Below are positions 50,544 to 62,453 of a DNA stretch of 64,000 nt, in pieces. How positions within the stretch are numbered: position 1 is the first letter of the stretch; the number at the start of each line of letters is the position of its first letter. Location: NCBI GenBank assembly GCA_019096195.1, contig JAGTXK010000005.1, forward strand, positions 248,001 to 312,000. The letters run 5' to 3'. Below the pieces are notes generated by a model. The model had not been told where the DNA came from and ran no database searches. It was given only the letters and a program-made list of their open reading frames with translations. The stretch comes from Boletus sp. NGJ (lineage: Eukaryota; Basidiomycota; Agaricomycetes; Boletales; Boletaceae). A program made the translations under genes and the position numbers.

Positions 50544-53500
50544 AAGTCGAACGGTCCGCAAAACGTTTTACAATGTTTCATTCCGCTCCCTTTCTCACTC
50601 TACCCGGATCTACGCGTGCAAGGTTCGCGTTAGACGGTAAATACGGATGTCAATGCTAGTAGTTTCTTACGTTTGATTTTTCTTTTTCTTTTTCCTTCTG
50701 ACCACGTTTACCTTAGTCCACCGCTCGTCTCGTCTGGCTCCATCTTCCCATTGCACGGATATAATTTCGACTCGGTTTAATGGTGATATGAGCAGATACC
50801 CTAGCCGCCTTCAGTTGATCGCACTCACGACCTCGAACGGCGATCTGCGTTGCTTTGACTCCCTCCCCGGGTGGGAAAAAACATTCTAATAATGACCCTG
50901 CGGATCACGTTCGAACATTCGAAGTCCTTGTCATGAGATCCAAGTTGCTTTTCCCGCCGATCCGGGCACGGCACGCTTGCGCTTGGGACAGCGAAACAAG
51001 TCAAGTCATAGGCGTAAGCGGCCCGGTCACTGAGGATCAAGATGGTGTGGCGGCTGTGTGGGACATCACTGTGCTCAACTTCACACAGATCGTCGCACGA
51101 AATCACCGCCTCAAAATGTCGAACGACTGAATGTATTGCCATTGCGAACTGTACCGCGTGCTCTCGAATCGCGTCCGCTTATATGTTGATGGCTATGCGT
51201 CCGTGGCGCCGCGGGTCGTGCAGGCGACTGCGGCCACCTGGTTTGGCTGTGAGGGGATAATCAGTCAATCCGGCGCGATTTTGTTCACCAACGAACTCCC
51301 CATTAAAATAAAAAAAACTTTTTACAGGCATGTCAGGCAAAGCGTGTTTCACCGCGCGACCTGCAACATTGATCTCTCGGCATGTCCGCGGGATGATGCG
51401 GCGTGTCGCGCGTTTTCATTGCGGTTTGGCGAGATGCCATCAGCCTACCTCACCTTCGTACCTACCCGGTCGGAATAGCCACCCGTTTGTGCAGGCTCCC
51501 ACTCCTCCTGCGGGTGGGACATATCCACGGCCATGACGCGCGTCCTTGCGTCGTGTTCGGGATGCACTCCCAGGTTTTTTGTTTTGTTTTTGTTTAGCGT
51601 TCGATGACGACAAACGACGAGGACTTAAAATGTATTCTGCCACCCGTGAGACTGGTTCTCTTGCCCTCTTGGGGGATCTGGCAGGGTGAATGGGCGGATA
51701 CTGCAGATGGATAGATGGACGAGGATGTTGTGAGGTTGAGCGTTGATAGAAATCCCCATTCCAGAGTCCCCCCCGGAATCGACCGCATCAGCCTGAGTAT
51801 CTGTGGCGGTCACAATAGTCCTTGAGGGTCGGGGCTGGGCATGACCAGAGAGATTCCTGGCTACTCACTACTGATGGTGACCCCACGCCGGTTCAATGGA
51901 TGTCACATCGACAACCAACGCTCTTCTTTTTTGGTTCGTTGATCCGGTGGTTCCGTCGGAATAATGACGACTCGAGGATTAGGTCGCCGCATCACCCGTG
52001 CTGTTTGAAAAAAAAAAAAAAGGTCCCAGCTTCCCGGGACATACCGGACGCGCCCTGGAAGGCCGACCGGGTTCTCGGACGTGTCGCGGACGCGAATCTA
52101 GGGGTAGGGTCGTCTCTGCTTGTGCGGTGATGACAATGTGACGATCCCCTGATTCGCAGCTGTGTAGTCCAAGCTTTGCGATATGAATGGCTGTGGGTAA
52201 CATGACATCAAGCTAAAGAAAAAGGCGTAGAGAATTTATTCGTGTGTGATATGCAATCAAACTCCTTGGTAGGACATCTTGAATAGAAGATCCTCAGTCA
52301 GTGGTCATTAGAATAAGCCCTTGAACGATAATCACGCATCCACCAATCTGCAAACCTGTTACAAAGCACCCTGTTTCGCATCAATCAGTTAGTCGTAATC
52401 AAACCAAGATATATCATTCACATTATGAAGGGGAATGCCATACTTGATATCTCATCGTACGTTCCCTTGTGACCCGAATCACTGTGTTGCCTCTGATGAT
52501 CAAAGTGTTGTTTGTGTGGAATACTACCGTAGTAACTGCTCGTCCCCATTGATGGTTTAATAAAATGCCACCCAGATAACTAGATGTATTTCGAGAACAC
52601 AGGCGGCGTGAACCCAGGGACAACATTTCAATTATGCGTTTCCTATTGAATGATAATAATCTGTAAGAATATGCAATGTGTTCATTAAGAAGAAGAATAC
52701 TTCGCTACAATTGCGTATGATGAAATGAAAAAACATTCATGTGGGATACCTCGTGCAGGGTAAATGAGGGAAAGAGAGGCATAATGGGCGGGGGGAGAAG
52801 GTGAAGCCCGTAGTGTATACGGCCACTCAATGCACCATTGACATGAGGATGATCCTGACGTACCAAAATCATCGGGCTGATGAGTCTCATGGGAGTGGTT
52901 CAAATTCGAAGTAGGGGAGAGTTTCAAAGATACGACTGAACTGGACAAACTCACGGATCACCTTGTACACCGTTGACGCTAGGATGAGCGTACGCCATAC
53001 CCCAATCGCAAACCATTAGATGCCGTTGAGGATGGATGTGGAGAAAGAGCTGAAATCACGCGTGACAACTTGGTTCCGAGTGACACTACCATTTTAGGCG
53101 ACTGCCATAATGTCTGACATTTTGGGCAATGAAAAACAGTCATGATCAACGCCTCCGCCACCCTTGTGTTCTGAGCACTACGGATCATCCAGCCTGACAT
53201 GTCGATAGGGCTGTGCTACAGTACCAATACACACCCTACGTCGAACCATCACGATCATGCAAGCCCCCTTTTCTGCCAACACGACGAGGCCAGGTACTAT
53301 CCCGCGGTGATACGAACACACGTGCGCAAAGTTTTCTCGTCGAGTTTCAAGTCATCCATCGATCAGCAGGAAACCATGAACTGACACTTTCGGATTTCCC
53401 GGTAACATAGTTGTTGATCATCACACCGTGACACGGAACTTGGCAGGGTAATGTGACGTGGCAAGTAACACTTGATGGAAAAAAGGAGGGTCGCCATCAT

Positions 53501-55664
53501 CGGAAACGGTCCTTCTCATCTCACCGCTCCAAGCAAATGCTCGGTCATGCTCTACGATACAGGTTCCAGAAAAATACCGGTCCACCGTTCCATATGATTT
53601 CGGAGGTCGGTCCTGAATACCTCGCATGGAATGGCCACACGCGAACCCCGCAATCAAGATGGATCGTGCTAGACCATGTTGCTTACAACATAGGAACCAC
53701 ACATACGATCATCGCAAGGCACAGGTTGGAACTCAGAAACTTTCGTTGGCTGCGGTAGGCGCCGACCGGGTTGGTCTGTTTGGAAAGCGGTCTTTGCATC
53801 ACATGCCAGGGAACTGTAATGCTTCAAGCAAAGTTGCACTCTGAACTTGCGATTCAAAGTGATCTGCAAATGCTTGGTATTTCATGTGACCTCCATCATC
53901 TTCGGAACTGAACGCAGTATCTCTTCCACAGTCGATTGTCCCATAGTAGCCCGTCCGCAGTTGCTTCTCACCCATTTTGAGTTGAATTTGGCACAACAAC
54001 TATCCACCGACAGACAGGTGACTCGGACCGCTCGGCCCCGGCCAACGCCAACGCCACAGATGTATAGATGTATTAAAATCGAGGTGTGGATGGTAAAGTC
54101 CATGTGTCACCAGTGAGTCTATGGAGATAGTTGCACGAGTCTGTTGTCAACTCAATCGTGGTAACAGCCGCCCCGCGGTAACCACCCGGAGGTTCGCAAC
54201 GCTTGATCATGTCATCCACCCGTTGACTGGGCAGACACGACGGTCCGACGGTAACCTTTGCCCAATGGGACTTTGCTCGAGAGGAACCCTATCAATATCA
54301 ACCTTGCATTGTCCAGTGTGCACCACTGATACGTCAAGTGAGCCCTAATGAAACACCTTTACTTTGTCTCTTGACTATGGGTGAACCGACGCGTACGGGC
54401 AAACCCCCCTCAGATATGATCAACATCGTTATCGCAAACATCGTCTGGGGCCGAGCCTCTCAAAATCCCCCTCGGCCGACAAGATACTCATCAAGTCTGA
54501 CTACACTTGTTTTCCACTGCCAAGAACAAAGTAAAAACCAGCGACTTCTCCCGTTATCTTCCGTCTATACAGGCCTAAACAATCTGCCGAGTGGCCCCTG
54601 TGTTTATCCAGCTGAAATGAATCGTATCTACGAAAGACTAACGACTCTTAAATTTCACGACCGAGCAGCCCCAGATCTCACAAAGTGTGCCCGGCACGTA
54701 AGCGATCTAAAAGGATGTCGTACAACTTGGTCACTTTTCGGGTCATTTTGCGCATGTTGTCAATGCTTTCGCTTTGCCGAGCTTCGGGTGGAATGCAGCA
54801 GCGCAGCAAGTCGACCGTACCCTCGGAGCATTCTTTGCTCCGAAGAAAGCATCGAGAAGATCAGACGTCTGATGGCGTCCTTCAATTGGTACGATTCACA
54901 ATTCTCCCAGGGATAGCCGCCGGAACGACGGTTAACTTTGGAGTCAGAGTTTTTATTTGTTTCATTTGTTTCTCGACGTTTTCTAACCTCTTTCCAGAAC
55001 CTGTTCCTGTTTGCATTATTGGGGGGCGAATATGAATATGAATATGTAATACGATACGGCTAGCACCAAAATCTGAGCCTCGTGGACTCGGCGTCTAATT
55101 TCCTTCGAGTCGTTCCTTGAGCATGCCGGTAATTCAGGGTGGCAACACCTTTCCCAGGTTGGTTTTTTGTTGGAAGGGAACCTTTTTTGGGACGTTGGAA
55201 GGTCCCTTGACCGGGCCAAGCAAAACTGTCGACAGCTCGCATCTCAAAGCCTGGACCCAATCACAACTGTAGGTATTACATTCAGACACGATGTGTATTA
55301 CATATCTATCAAATAATAATTCCTTGGGAGTGACAAATTGTCCATACATGACGGAATGAAAAGAAGCAACTCTACATGTAAATATATAAATATAAACCTT
55401 CCCTTTAGAACCCTCGACAGCTGCGCATGGTATGACATGTACCCTCGATTGCTTGATTATGCACAGGCCAAAGGATGTTGATGTTGATATGATGCCTAGA
55501 CTCCGCGTGTGATTCAGAAGGATGGACGGGACTAAAAAAGGTATGATGTTCAATGGTCGCGATGTTTGCCGTCGGAGGCAATGGTAAGCTTATAGCAAAT
55601 TTGTAAACAGCAGATATGATCAGCCGAGTTTCTGTGCCGCCACTGCTTGGCCGATCAGCGACGG
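50544..55664. other. Gene-poor stretch, 5.1 kb
   Basis: No gene I can support. Short open frames occur on both strands. A few have natural-looking composition, such as 53799-53999 minus (GYYGTIDCGRDTAFSS) and 54338-54916 plus, but none could be joined by splice sites into a full protein or matched to a family. They may be remnants of decayed genes. No terminal repeats, tRNA or reverse transcriptase motifs seen. An A14 run lies near 52008-52021. Confidence 0.35.
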
Positions 55665-57000
55665 TCAGCCCAAGAGACCGTGGGAGCGTAGTAAAGGCAT
55701 ACACGAGGAGGCGTAAAGCCGCAACTGGCTTAAACTTGACCATATAATCCGTAGTCGATTCTGATATGGATCGTATGGGCTCAGCTGGAGCGACGATTCT
55801 TCGGACAAGCCAATCGCCATGGCAGTCTGCATGGCAAGCTGTGGGAGTGGGCATCAGTCAAACTCGGACATCGGTCAGACCACACGCACGTCGCTATACT
55901 GACGGAATCCTAGTTCCGGGCGCATAAGCAACAGCTCGAGGAATGCGGTGTCTATAACGTACCATGCTCGCGACCACTCTTGTACTCTGCCCACGCGAGA
56001 AGAATCGCCGCTTGGAGTGTCTCAAGGGAAGGGTGTTGGAGCGATGCTGACAGTTGTTCCTAATATATTTCCGTTGGTACCAGCAACCGTATTAAGCGAG
56101 AACGGGCTCACTTTCGCAGTATCACAATAGATTTCAGCGACGGCCTGCGAACCTCTTGTAACAATGTCGGGGATATCGGAAAATCTGCAAGGACGTGAAG
56201 CGCGAGCTCTATGGTCCATACCAAGCACATCACCTTGCACCCAAAGCAGCTATGCAATTCGAAAGTAGGGGAGGCAACGTCTGACGTCGAAACTTGTCGG
56301 ATATGTCTTCGTAGCTGAGGAAGGGGCACTGGGCACCCATATTGCTGATGAATAATTGTATGAACTGTTGCATCCAGGCCCGCTGGGGAGATGATGGGTG
56401 TCCAGCATCGAAGAGTAGAGGCGACCTGTATGGTGGCGATTGTCCAGTATGTCTTCCATACGAAGAACCAAAAGCGGATTGAGTGAGACGGTGACCGTTG
56501 TGAGATCCTGAACTCTTGGCATGGTCAAGAGGGTAAGATTGGTAGCGTACATGAGCATCAGTATTGTGTGCGGTTGACTGAGGCGGCGAGTATGACGAGG
56601 AGCGTCGCATGGATAGTGGTGGCGTTGGAGGAGCATTTGGTGCAGAAAACTCTGCAACAGTGCTCTCGGGGGTGTCGTGAGACTCATATTCAGCTCTACC
56701 AGCTTGACGTGTGAGGTTAGGTCCGACGATGGCTCGACTGCGCTCGGCAAAGTAGCGCTCTCGATCTCGAAATTTGCATTGGATCTTTGCGACTTTGCAT
56801 GCTTCGCAATGGGAGTCCGAACTAGGTTGAAGACACTTGATCTTTTTTAAGCGACTGAAGGGGAAAACAGTGAAGACTATAACGAATGTACGATGGCACC
56901 AATGCGCTTACCAATTATCACAGGACGTGACAAGACGAGGGCGTTTCTTGTGACTTTGAGATTCCTGAGGGGACTCGATAATAAACTGGAAGCCTTCCAT
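55665..57000 (-). CDS. Zn2Cys6 binuclear cluster transcription factor, short C-terminus
   Basis: Proposed exons: 57000-56912, 56854-56234, 56184-56112, 56059-55963, 55909-55890 (20 nt) and 55838-55665, giving 357 aa in frame. The zinc cluster is CDNCRLKKIKC, then CEACKVAKIQC (C-x2-C-x6-C-x8-C-x2-C-x6-C), split by intron 1. A Ser/Tyr/His-rich linker follows. The fungal-specific transcription factor domain is then recognisable: RFSDIPDIVTRGSQAVAEIY, LETLQAAILLAWAEYKSGRE, and across the 20-nt exon GFRQYSDLAMQTAMAIGL. The model stops soon after RLRIIWSSLSQLRLY, much earlier than usual for this family (commonly 600 aa or more). Either further exons towards 55100 were not resolved or the gene is truncated. 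Regulates unknown targets in the nucleus. Confidence 0.7.
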
Positions 57001-58101
57001 GATTCGAGGATGATGGGAAACGACTCGATGACGAAGGTATAGGGCTGTTTATATCCGCACTATATAGTACCTCGAGGCCACTCAAAAGCTGTCACGCTCC
57101 TGTCACCGGAAAAATATACCAATAAGCGTCGACTCAGATAGTCCAGATCCACGAATCTTGAAGTCTCGCTGAAACGATTTCTCACTCGTGATCAGTCAAA
57201 GCCTCTTAAGCGATCACCGCGAAAAAAGAGCTTACTCAACGGGCCACACTGGTACCGGTGCATTGATCGATTTTTTTGATCAGAGATCAAGTTAACCGCC
57301 GGGGATTAGTCAATTCGAGAACATCGCGTGAATACACCTGCATTTGTTTCAAGCCGGTGCCGTAAAGGGATTGGCAATCACTTGGCCCGCAACTCCTGAC
57401 CAAGTCCACTGCGCGCAAACACGATATGTATGTGGATTCCTGATCAGTTCCCCAAGACGCCGTAACACGATGGTGGGCTCACTGAGGTGGGCAACACGCC
57501 AAGCACTCGCTGAACAAATAGGTAAGCATGGGCCGTTTTGGTTTTTTGGGGCCACGCGTTGCGCTGGCTACCTATGGGAACCCGGAGCCCTCGTCCAGCC
57601 TTGAGGTCAGGTTGGGTCCCAGACGGTGGGTGATGATGCTTCCGTTCCTACACTGCGTTTCACACCGTTTGGGGCTGGGAAAGTGATTGGCTGTGCCTTG
57701 CAACTAGATTGAGGGCACATTCGGCAATATATGCCGAATGCCATGTCATCACTTGAGTTCACTTTAACGCTCCTCCGTCCGCAGCAAAAATCCTAAACTT
57801 GAGCGCCATCGATTCGACTCCACAGCGATTGCCGAGTACTTCCGCTGTCGACGGGCCAAATCTGTCAGCAACTACATTCATATTTCGGATCAATGGTACG
57901 GTACATCCGATAGTATTTAAGCCGCGCACCCCACGTAATTCCAGCCCTTCTTCAGGGTCACCAACCTCTGGATCATGCTACACGCAAAAAATAAAAACTA
58001 GCACAAAATATGTGAATTCAATCCGCCAAAACATGGTCTTACAGCTCTACTCACCAAGATAACCAATGCAGAGAATCAAATGACAGCTAGCGATAGTCCA
58101 T
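57001..58101. other. Intergenic, 1.1 kb
   Basis: Contains the promoter of the Zn2Cys6 gene on its left side and the 3' flank of the transporter gene on its right. No convincing open frame. Confidence 0.45.
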
Positions 58102-59931
58102 CTATACACCCTTCCTGGTGTTATGCGTTTCGTCACCCCAATTCAGCTTAGAGCTTCTCAAACTCTGAATTTCTTCGGCATCTTCCTCCCCTTCATCAAG
58201 CCCTTCGCCGGAGAAGAGAAGGTGCCGATGGATTTCCCCGTCACTGCCTTCCTCGAGCTTTGTGGTACTCGTTTCAGTAACCGGGGTATACACAGTTCCT
58301 TTTTAAAGCCAACTTACGGATGAATGTTTAGCTCTGGAATCATGTGATCTCGCAATCAATTCTACATCATGGCCATATAACGACCCTTCGCCACTCAGAT
58401 TTTCATCATCGAGTTGTATGACATTGCCATGTGCATCGAGAGCGACGTTGGAATCGACGGTCTTGCGATATTTGTCGTACGTAAAAAGCACAATACCTAT
58501 CCTCACCATGTCAGCCAATGATGCACTAGACCGAGAGTGAAGACCGACCGCAAACGGTAATAGCAACACCTGTGATGTTGACGGGTGTCAATTTGTCCCC
58601 AAAGAACCAGGCAGAAATCGTGATCGTCGAGACTTCTTTGGCTATCCCTGCTATGGACATTGGAAGAACGCCAGCACGTTGAATGATGCTTGCACAACAA
58701 TCTGTAGTCAACCTCGTGGTGTACGCGAGAATGAACATGGCCGCTCGAACGTACTAGTACTCGCTCATCACCATGAAAAATGCGAGGACGCCGGGAGCGA
58801 TAAACATAAGGAGTGTATTCAGCGTTGCAGCCACGGTAGCGAAGAAATGGGTCGAGAACACATTGTTCCACCCTTCCCAAGCGATGCTAATCACAGCCAC
58901 TGAAACAGCCGTAGATGGTGACAACCAGAATATCGTGGTCGGCGGGTTATCGAGCCCCATGGATTTGTCCTGCATTGCGAGTTGTGTGAGACTCCAGCGA
59001 AGGCCACTGCAAACGCTGGCGAAGATGACCAGCAAGAATCCAGATAGGACAAATGCAGTTTCTGAGGCGACCATTAATAGCACTCCCGCGAAAATGATTA
59101 GGATCACGACGACCAAGCGCACAGAGAATGTCTCCAGTCGAAAGAGAAACGCGAAGCCAAGGACGAATATTAGCGAGGAAGACTTGCACATGGCTATAGG
59201 AATCAGATGTCAACTGATCATCCATGCCGCCCGAGGGGGCGAAGAAAACACCTAATAAGAGAACTCACTATAGAAGGATAGTGTAATGGTCTTCAGAGAA
59301 ACGTTGGACAGTCCGATATCAATGCCAGTTGCCACTGCAGCGGGGGCAGCCTTGATGCTGCTTAAATGGTATCACGTTGGTGGTATTTGTGTTCAGACTG
59401 ACTCACCTATAGCTACGTAGTGTGGGTCTTCTATCAGAGGCGAAACTTTTTGAAAAAGTGCATCTAAGCAAAGCAGCCAGTAAAAACTGGATGAACATAT
59501 GGACAGTGGTCACGAATAGCGGGAATGGGAAATTGTAGTGTTTCGGAGAAAACAACCATGTGTTATACACGGAGAGCACCGTCGCACAAAGGAACCTGGG
59601 TGGGGACGCTCAGGAGTTCGAGCAGAAAGACGATGGTGAGTGAATTGTACCATGCCAAGATGAAGAACGTGTTGATGAGCGTATTCCTCCACCAAAAGTT
59701 CTTCTTCTCTGCCTGGGACGCGATATGGACGTCGCTTTCGTCGTCGAGAATAGTGTCTTCACCGTCAGGATCTCCAGTAATTTGTTCCGCATTGGAGAAT
59801 ATCGGCTCATGTTCGGAAGAGTCGGAATGCATGGACAACCCAGAAACAAGTATGAGTGAGGCAGCGTGTGAAAATTTCGACTCAGGTCGCGCAACCGGTC
59901 CTGATGCGAACATCTCAACTAGTATGGACAT
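58102..59931 (-). CDS. Triose-phosphate-transporter-family nucleotide-sugar-type transporter (SLC35C2-like)
   Basis: Seven exons: 59931-59651, 59595-59407, 59357-59269, 59193-58755, 58688-58549, 58496-58318 and 58257-58102. They give 490 aa in frame. The N-terminal ~70 residues are acidic and cytosolic (DDESDVHIASQAEKKNFWWR). About ten membrane spans follow, starting with LINTFFILAWFLCATVLSVY. Family blocks seen: KHYNFPFPLFVTTVHMFIQF, GIDIGLSNVSLKTITLSFYT, MCKSSSLIFVLGFAFLFRLE, GLRWSLTQLAMQDKSMGLDN, and QRAGVLPMSIAGIAKEVSTI. It ends in an acidic tail. This is the EamA/TPT group close to human SLC35C2 and yeast Ymd8, located in Golgi or ER membranes; the substrate is not settled. The start could also be the next ATG at 59913. 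It lies 130 bp downstream of MED31 on the same strand. Confidence 0.9.
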
Positions 59932-60061
59932 GGATCGTTCCTATCAACAAAGTCATCACGCCGTCCCTGTTCAGCCCATGGATCTGACTCTCCAAATGAT
60001 ACCAGTTCAGACCAGCAACTCATCCAATGGATTGAGTCAGAAATTTATTACCACGACAACA

Positions 60062-60579
60062 CTATGCAACGTGCTTCTCAGGTTCCTGTGCATGTGGCAC
60101 CTCGGGAGGAATAGGTGCGATAGGATAGTTTCGCCTGGACACGGAATTCATGAGATCTCTGAGGATACAAGTTGAGCCGTGAACTTGCCATGTTCGCCAG
60201 TGATCAAACTGTTTTTGGTTCAGATACTCTCGCCATTCGTCTTTCTTTATCTCTGATCTAAAGCGAGCATGCTGAAGCAGCTCCAGATGGTGCAGAGCAT
60301 GAGGATAGCTTCAAGAGCGTTCGGGTTAGTGTCAAGACAGGGACCGGACTACACCGACTGTATGAAGCGCGCATAATCCTTCTCTCGCCAATACTGTAAA
60401 TATTCCAAGTAATTGACGAATGCGGGTTGATCGAGTATGTTTTGTTGGGCCAAGGTGTGCAAATAGTAAGGATTTGCGAGAGATTGTACGAACTCGAGTT
60501 CTAGCTCAAACCGTTCTCTATTTGCGGCCCTGGCATCTGTGACTGGAGGAGGGGATTCAACCGTCGCGGTTGTAGACAT
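60062..60579 (-). CDS. MED31: Mediator complex subunit 31 (Soh1)
   Basis: Two exons: 60579-60359 and 60308-60062, 155 aa in frame. The start [12 protein letters not shown] is preferred over the in-frame ATG at 60606, since the family has a short N-terminus. Hallmark blocks: [51 protein letters not shown], and across the 50-nt intron [20 protein letters not shown]. The Soh1 domain covers about residues 20-110. A Pro-rich tail ([11 protein letters not shown]) follows. MED31 binds Med7 in the middle module of Mediator and links activators to RNA polymerase II. It shares a 137-bp divergent promoter with UCH37. Confidence 0.95.
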
Positions 60580-60716
60580 CTTGAATTTTCGTAACCAAGT
60601 TGTCATCAGTCTCTGTGTTTGGATCTAAAGCCTTCGCCAAACAAGACTGTCACGTGGCTGTGACGCGTCGAAATCAAAACCTTTCTGTCCACATTACATT
60701 TTCTGTTAGCCCCACC
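60580..60716. promoter_or_regulatory. Divergent promoter between MED31 and UCH37
   Basis: The two start codons are 137 bp apart in opposite directions. A CACGTG E-box is at 60651-60656, near the middle. Confidence 0.55.
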
Positions 60717-61923
60717 ATGTCTGACGAAGATTCTAGCGGTTGGGAACTCACAGAATCCGACCCTGGTGTCTTCACGTACGTACACAACAACATTCACTCC
60801 CTACCGCCAAACTGAATTCCTTGTCAACGATCAGGGAACTCCTGAAAGCGCTCGGCGTTCCTTACATCGTTGATGACTTGTACTCGCTTGATCCAGAGAC
60901 TCTCTCTGCGCTACAGCCTCTCCACGCCCTGATATTTCTCTTCAAATGGCTGCCTTCCACAGCTGGCGAGCCAAGCAGCACTGTGGGACAGGATGATACC
61001 GATTTTCCCGGTTTCTTTGCGCAACAGACAGTCAACAATGCCTGTGCAACCCTCGCAGTAATAAACGCACTAGGAAACATACCGTCACTCCCTTCTGGTC
61101 CACAGTTAGCGAACCTGTTGAGTTTTACCACGGGAATGGACCCACAGACATGTGGGATGGCGGTGACCAGTGCGGACTGGTTACGGGAAGCACATAACGC
61201 ACTTTCTCCACCAAGTTCTATCTCGTTAGATGGCCTTGGGCTACCGAAGAAGACCGAAGATGCTTATCATTTTGTCGTCTACATTCCCGTTATGGGTAGT
61301 GTATATGAACTCGATGGATTAAAGCCGTATCCTGTTCGCCACGGCGAATATGATGGATCTATGGAAGGCTGGCTAATAAGAGCAAGGTGGGTACCTGTCG
61401 TCGAACTTTTCCTCCAATGGATTAATATCCACCTGATTAGAGAGGTAATCGAGCATCGGATAGGCACGTATCCAGCTGGAGCGGTAAGCGAGTTCCCTAG
61501 TGGAGATAGCCGTTCTTAAATCAACTTCTCTTCTCTGCTAGTTGGAGTTTAGTTTACTTGCCCTTCGCGACGATCCCTTGCCTGCTCTCAAAACACAGCT
61601 AGAACACCTGCAGCAAACAGCAAGTCGTTCAGAAGCCAGTCAAGTTGTTGTGAAGATCAACAATGAAAACTCCAAACGCGAACGCTGGGCAGTACGTTGT
61701 TGAACCGTCCTAAGATCTGATGGGTTTTATTCAATGAGTACGCTTCGGGCAGTTCGAAAATAGCCTTCGCCGTCACAACCACATCGGGCTAGTTCACGCG
61801 CTGTTAATTACACTTGCGAACGCTGGGCAGCTTTCATCAGCCACGGAGAATGCGAGGAAGGTTATGCGGGAACGGCTCGCGAGGCGGAGAGAAATGGGAC
61901 TTGGCGACATGGATGAGGATTAG
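60717..61923 (+). CDS. UCH37: Ubiquitin C-terminal hydrolase UCH37/UCHL5 (peptidase C12)
   Basis: Five exons: 60717-60775, 60835-61386, 61441-61483, 61542-61691 and 61753-61923, giving 324 aa in frame. The UCH domain covers residues ~8-220. It starts GWELTESDPGVFTELLKALG and contains the catalytic residues in the usual places: Q84 and C90 in FFAQQTVNNACATL, H165 in EDAYHFVVYIP, and D180 in YELDGLKPYP. The intron at 61387-61440 is a multiple of three and could be missed; removing it gives the family-like EGWLIRAREVIEHR. The C-terminal ULD-like region (FENSLRRHNHIGLVHALLIT, then a basic helix ending LGDMDED) is what distinguishes UCH37 from the short UCHs. It binds Rpn13 at the proteasome, or NFRKB in INO80 in animals. 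It trims ubiquitin chains. Confidence 0.94.
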
Positions 61924-62453
61924 TGTGGCTTTGTCGTGCCAATCCCTCGGAGCTGTGCATGTGGGTAGCAACTCCACACCACGACTCGCTCTTTCGCCGT
62001 TTCGGTCCCTTTTGTGAAAATCATGTGTTCCGCACTTGATCTCTGAGTGAGAATTCCGACCACGCACGTCGAACACCGAGGTGGGGCCGCCAACATGGAT
62101 AGCAGTTTCTAGGGAATAGCCACTCGATGCAAGTTCCGGCCATACCAGTGTTAGGGTTTCGTAACTACGGAGGTGACAAAGGACAGCTCGCTTCGGTTCG
62201 GTAACAAAATGTTCCCGTCTTATCTTCAAGGGCTCGTGGCGGGTACGTTTCTATCTGGATATCAATCTACTAGTGTCGTGCATTTCGTTGTTATAATGTT
62301 CCGCAAATGGTCACATGACCCTTTATTAATTACACCTGCTTTCCTCTACAGCCTGTTGGGCGGCGGTTTCTTGCAACGATCCGACGCGAAGGCCGTTTTC
62401 CATCGGAAGGTCTCAAGTACAGTTACCTCAACCAACAAACGTACTCTGCAAAT
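61924..62453. other. Intergenic, 0.5 kb, promoter of the aldo-keto reductase
   Basis: No coding frame seen. Holds the 3' flank of UCH37 and the upstream region of the aldo-keto reductase gene. Confidence 0.45.

Noticed and set aside
54338-54916. Open frame of 192 codons on the plus strand
   Set aside because: Composition is uneven, no family motif, and no splice-linked partners; possibly a remnant of a gene but not supportable.
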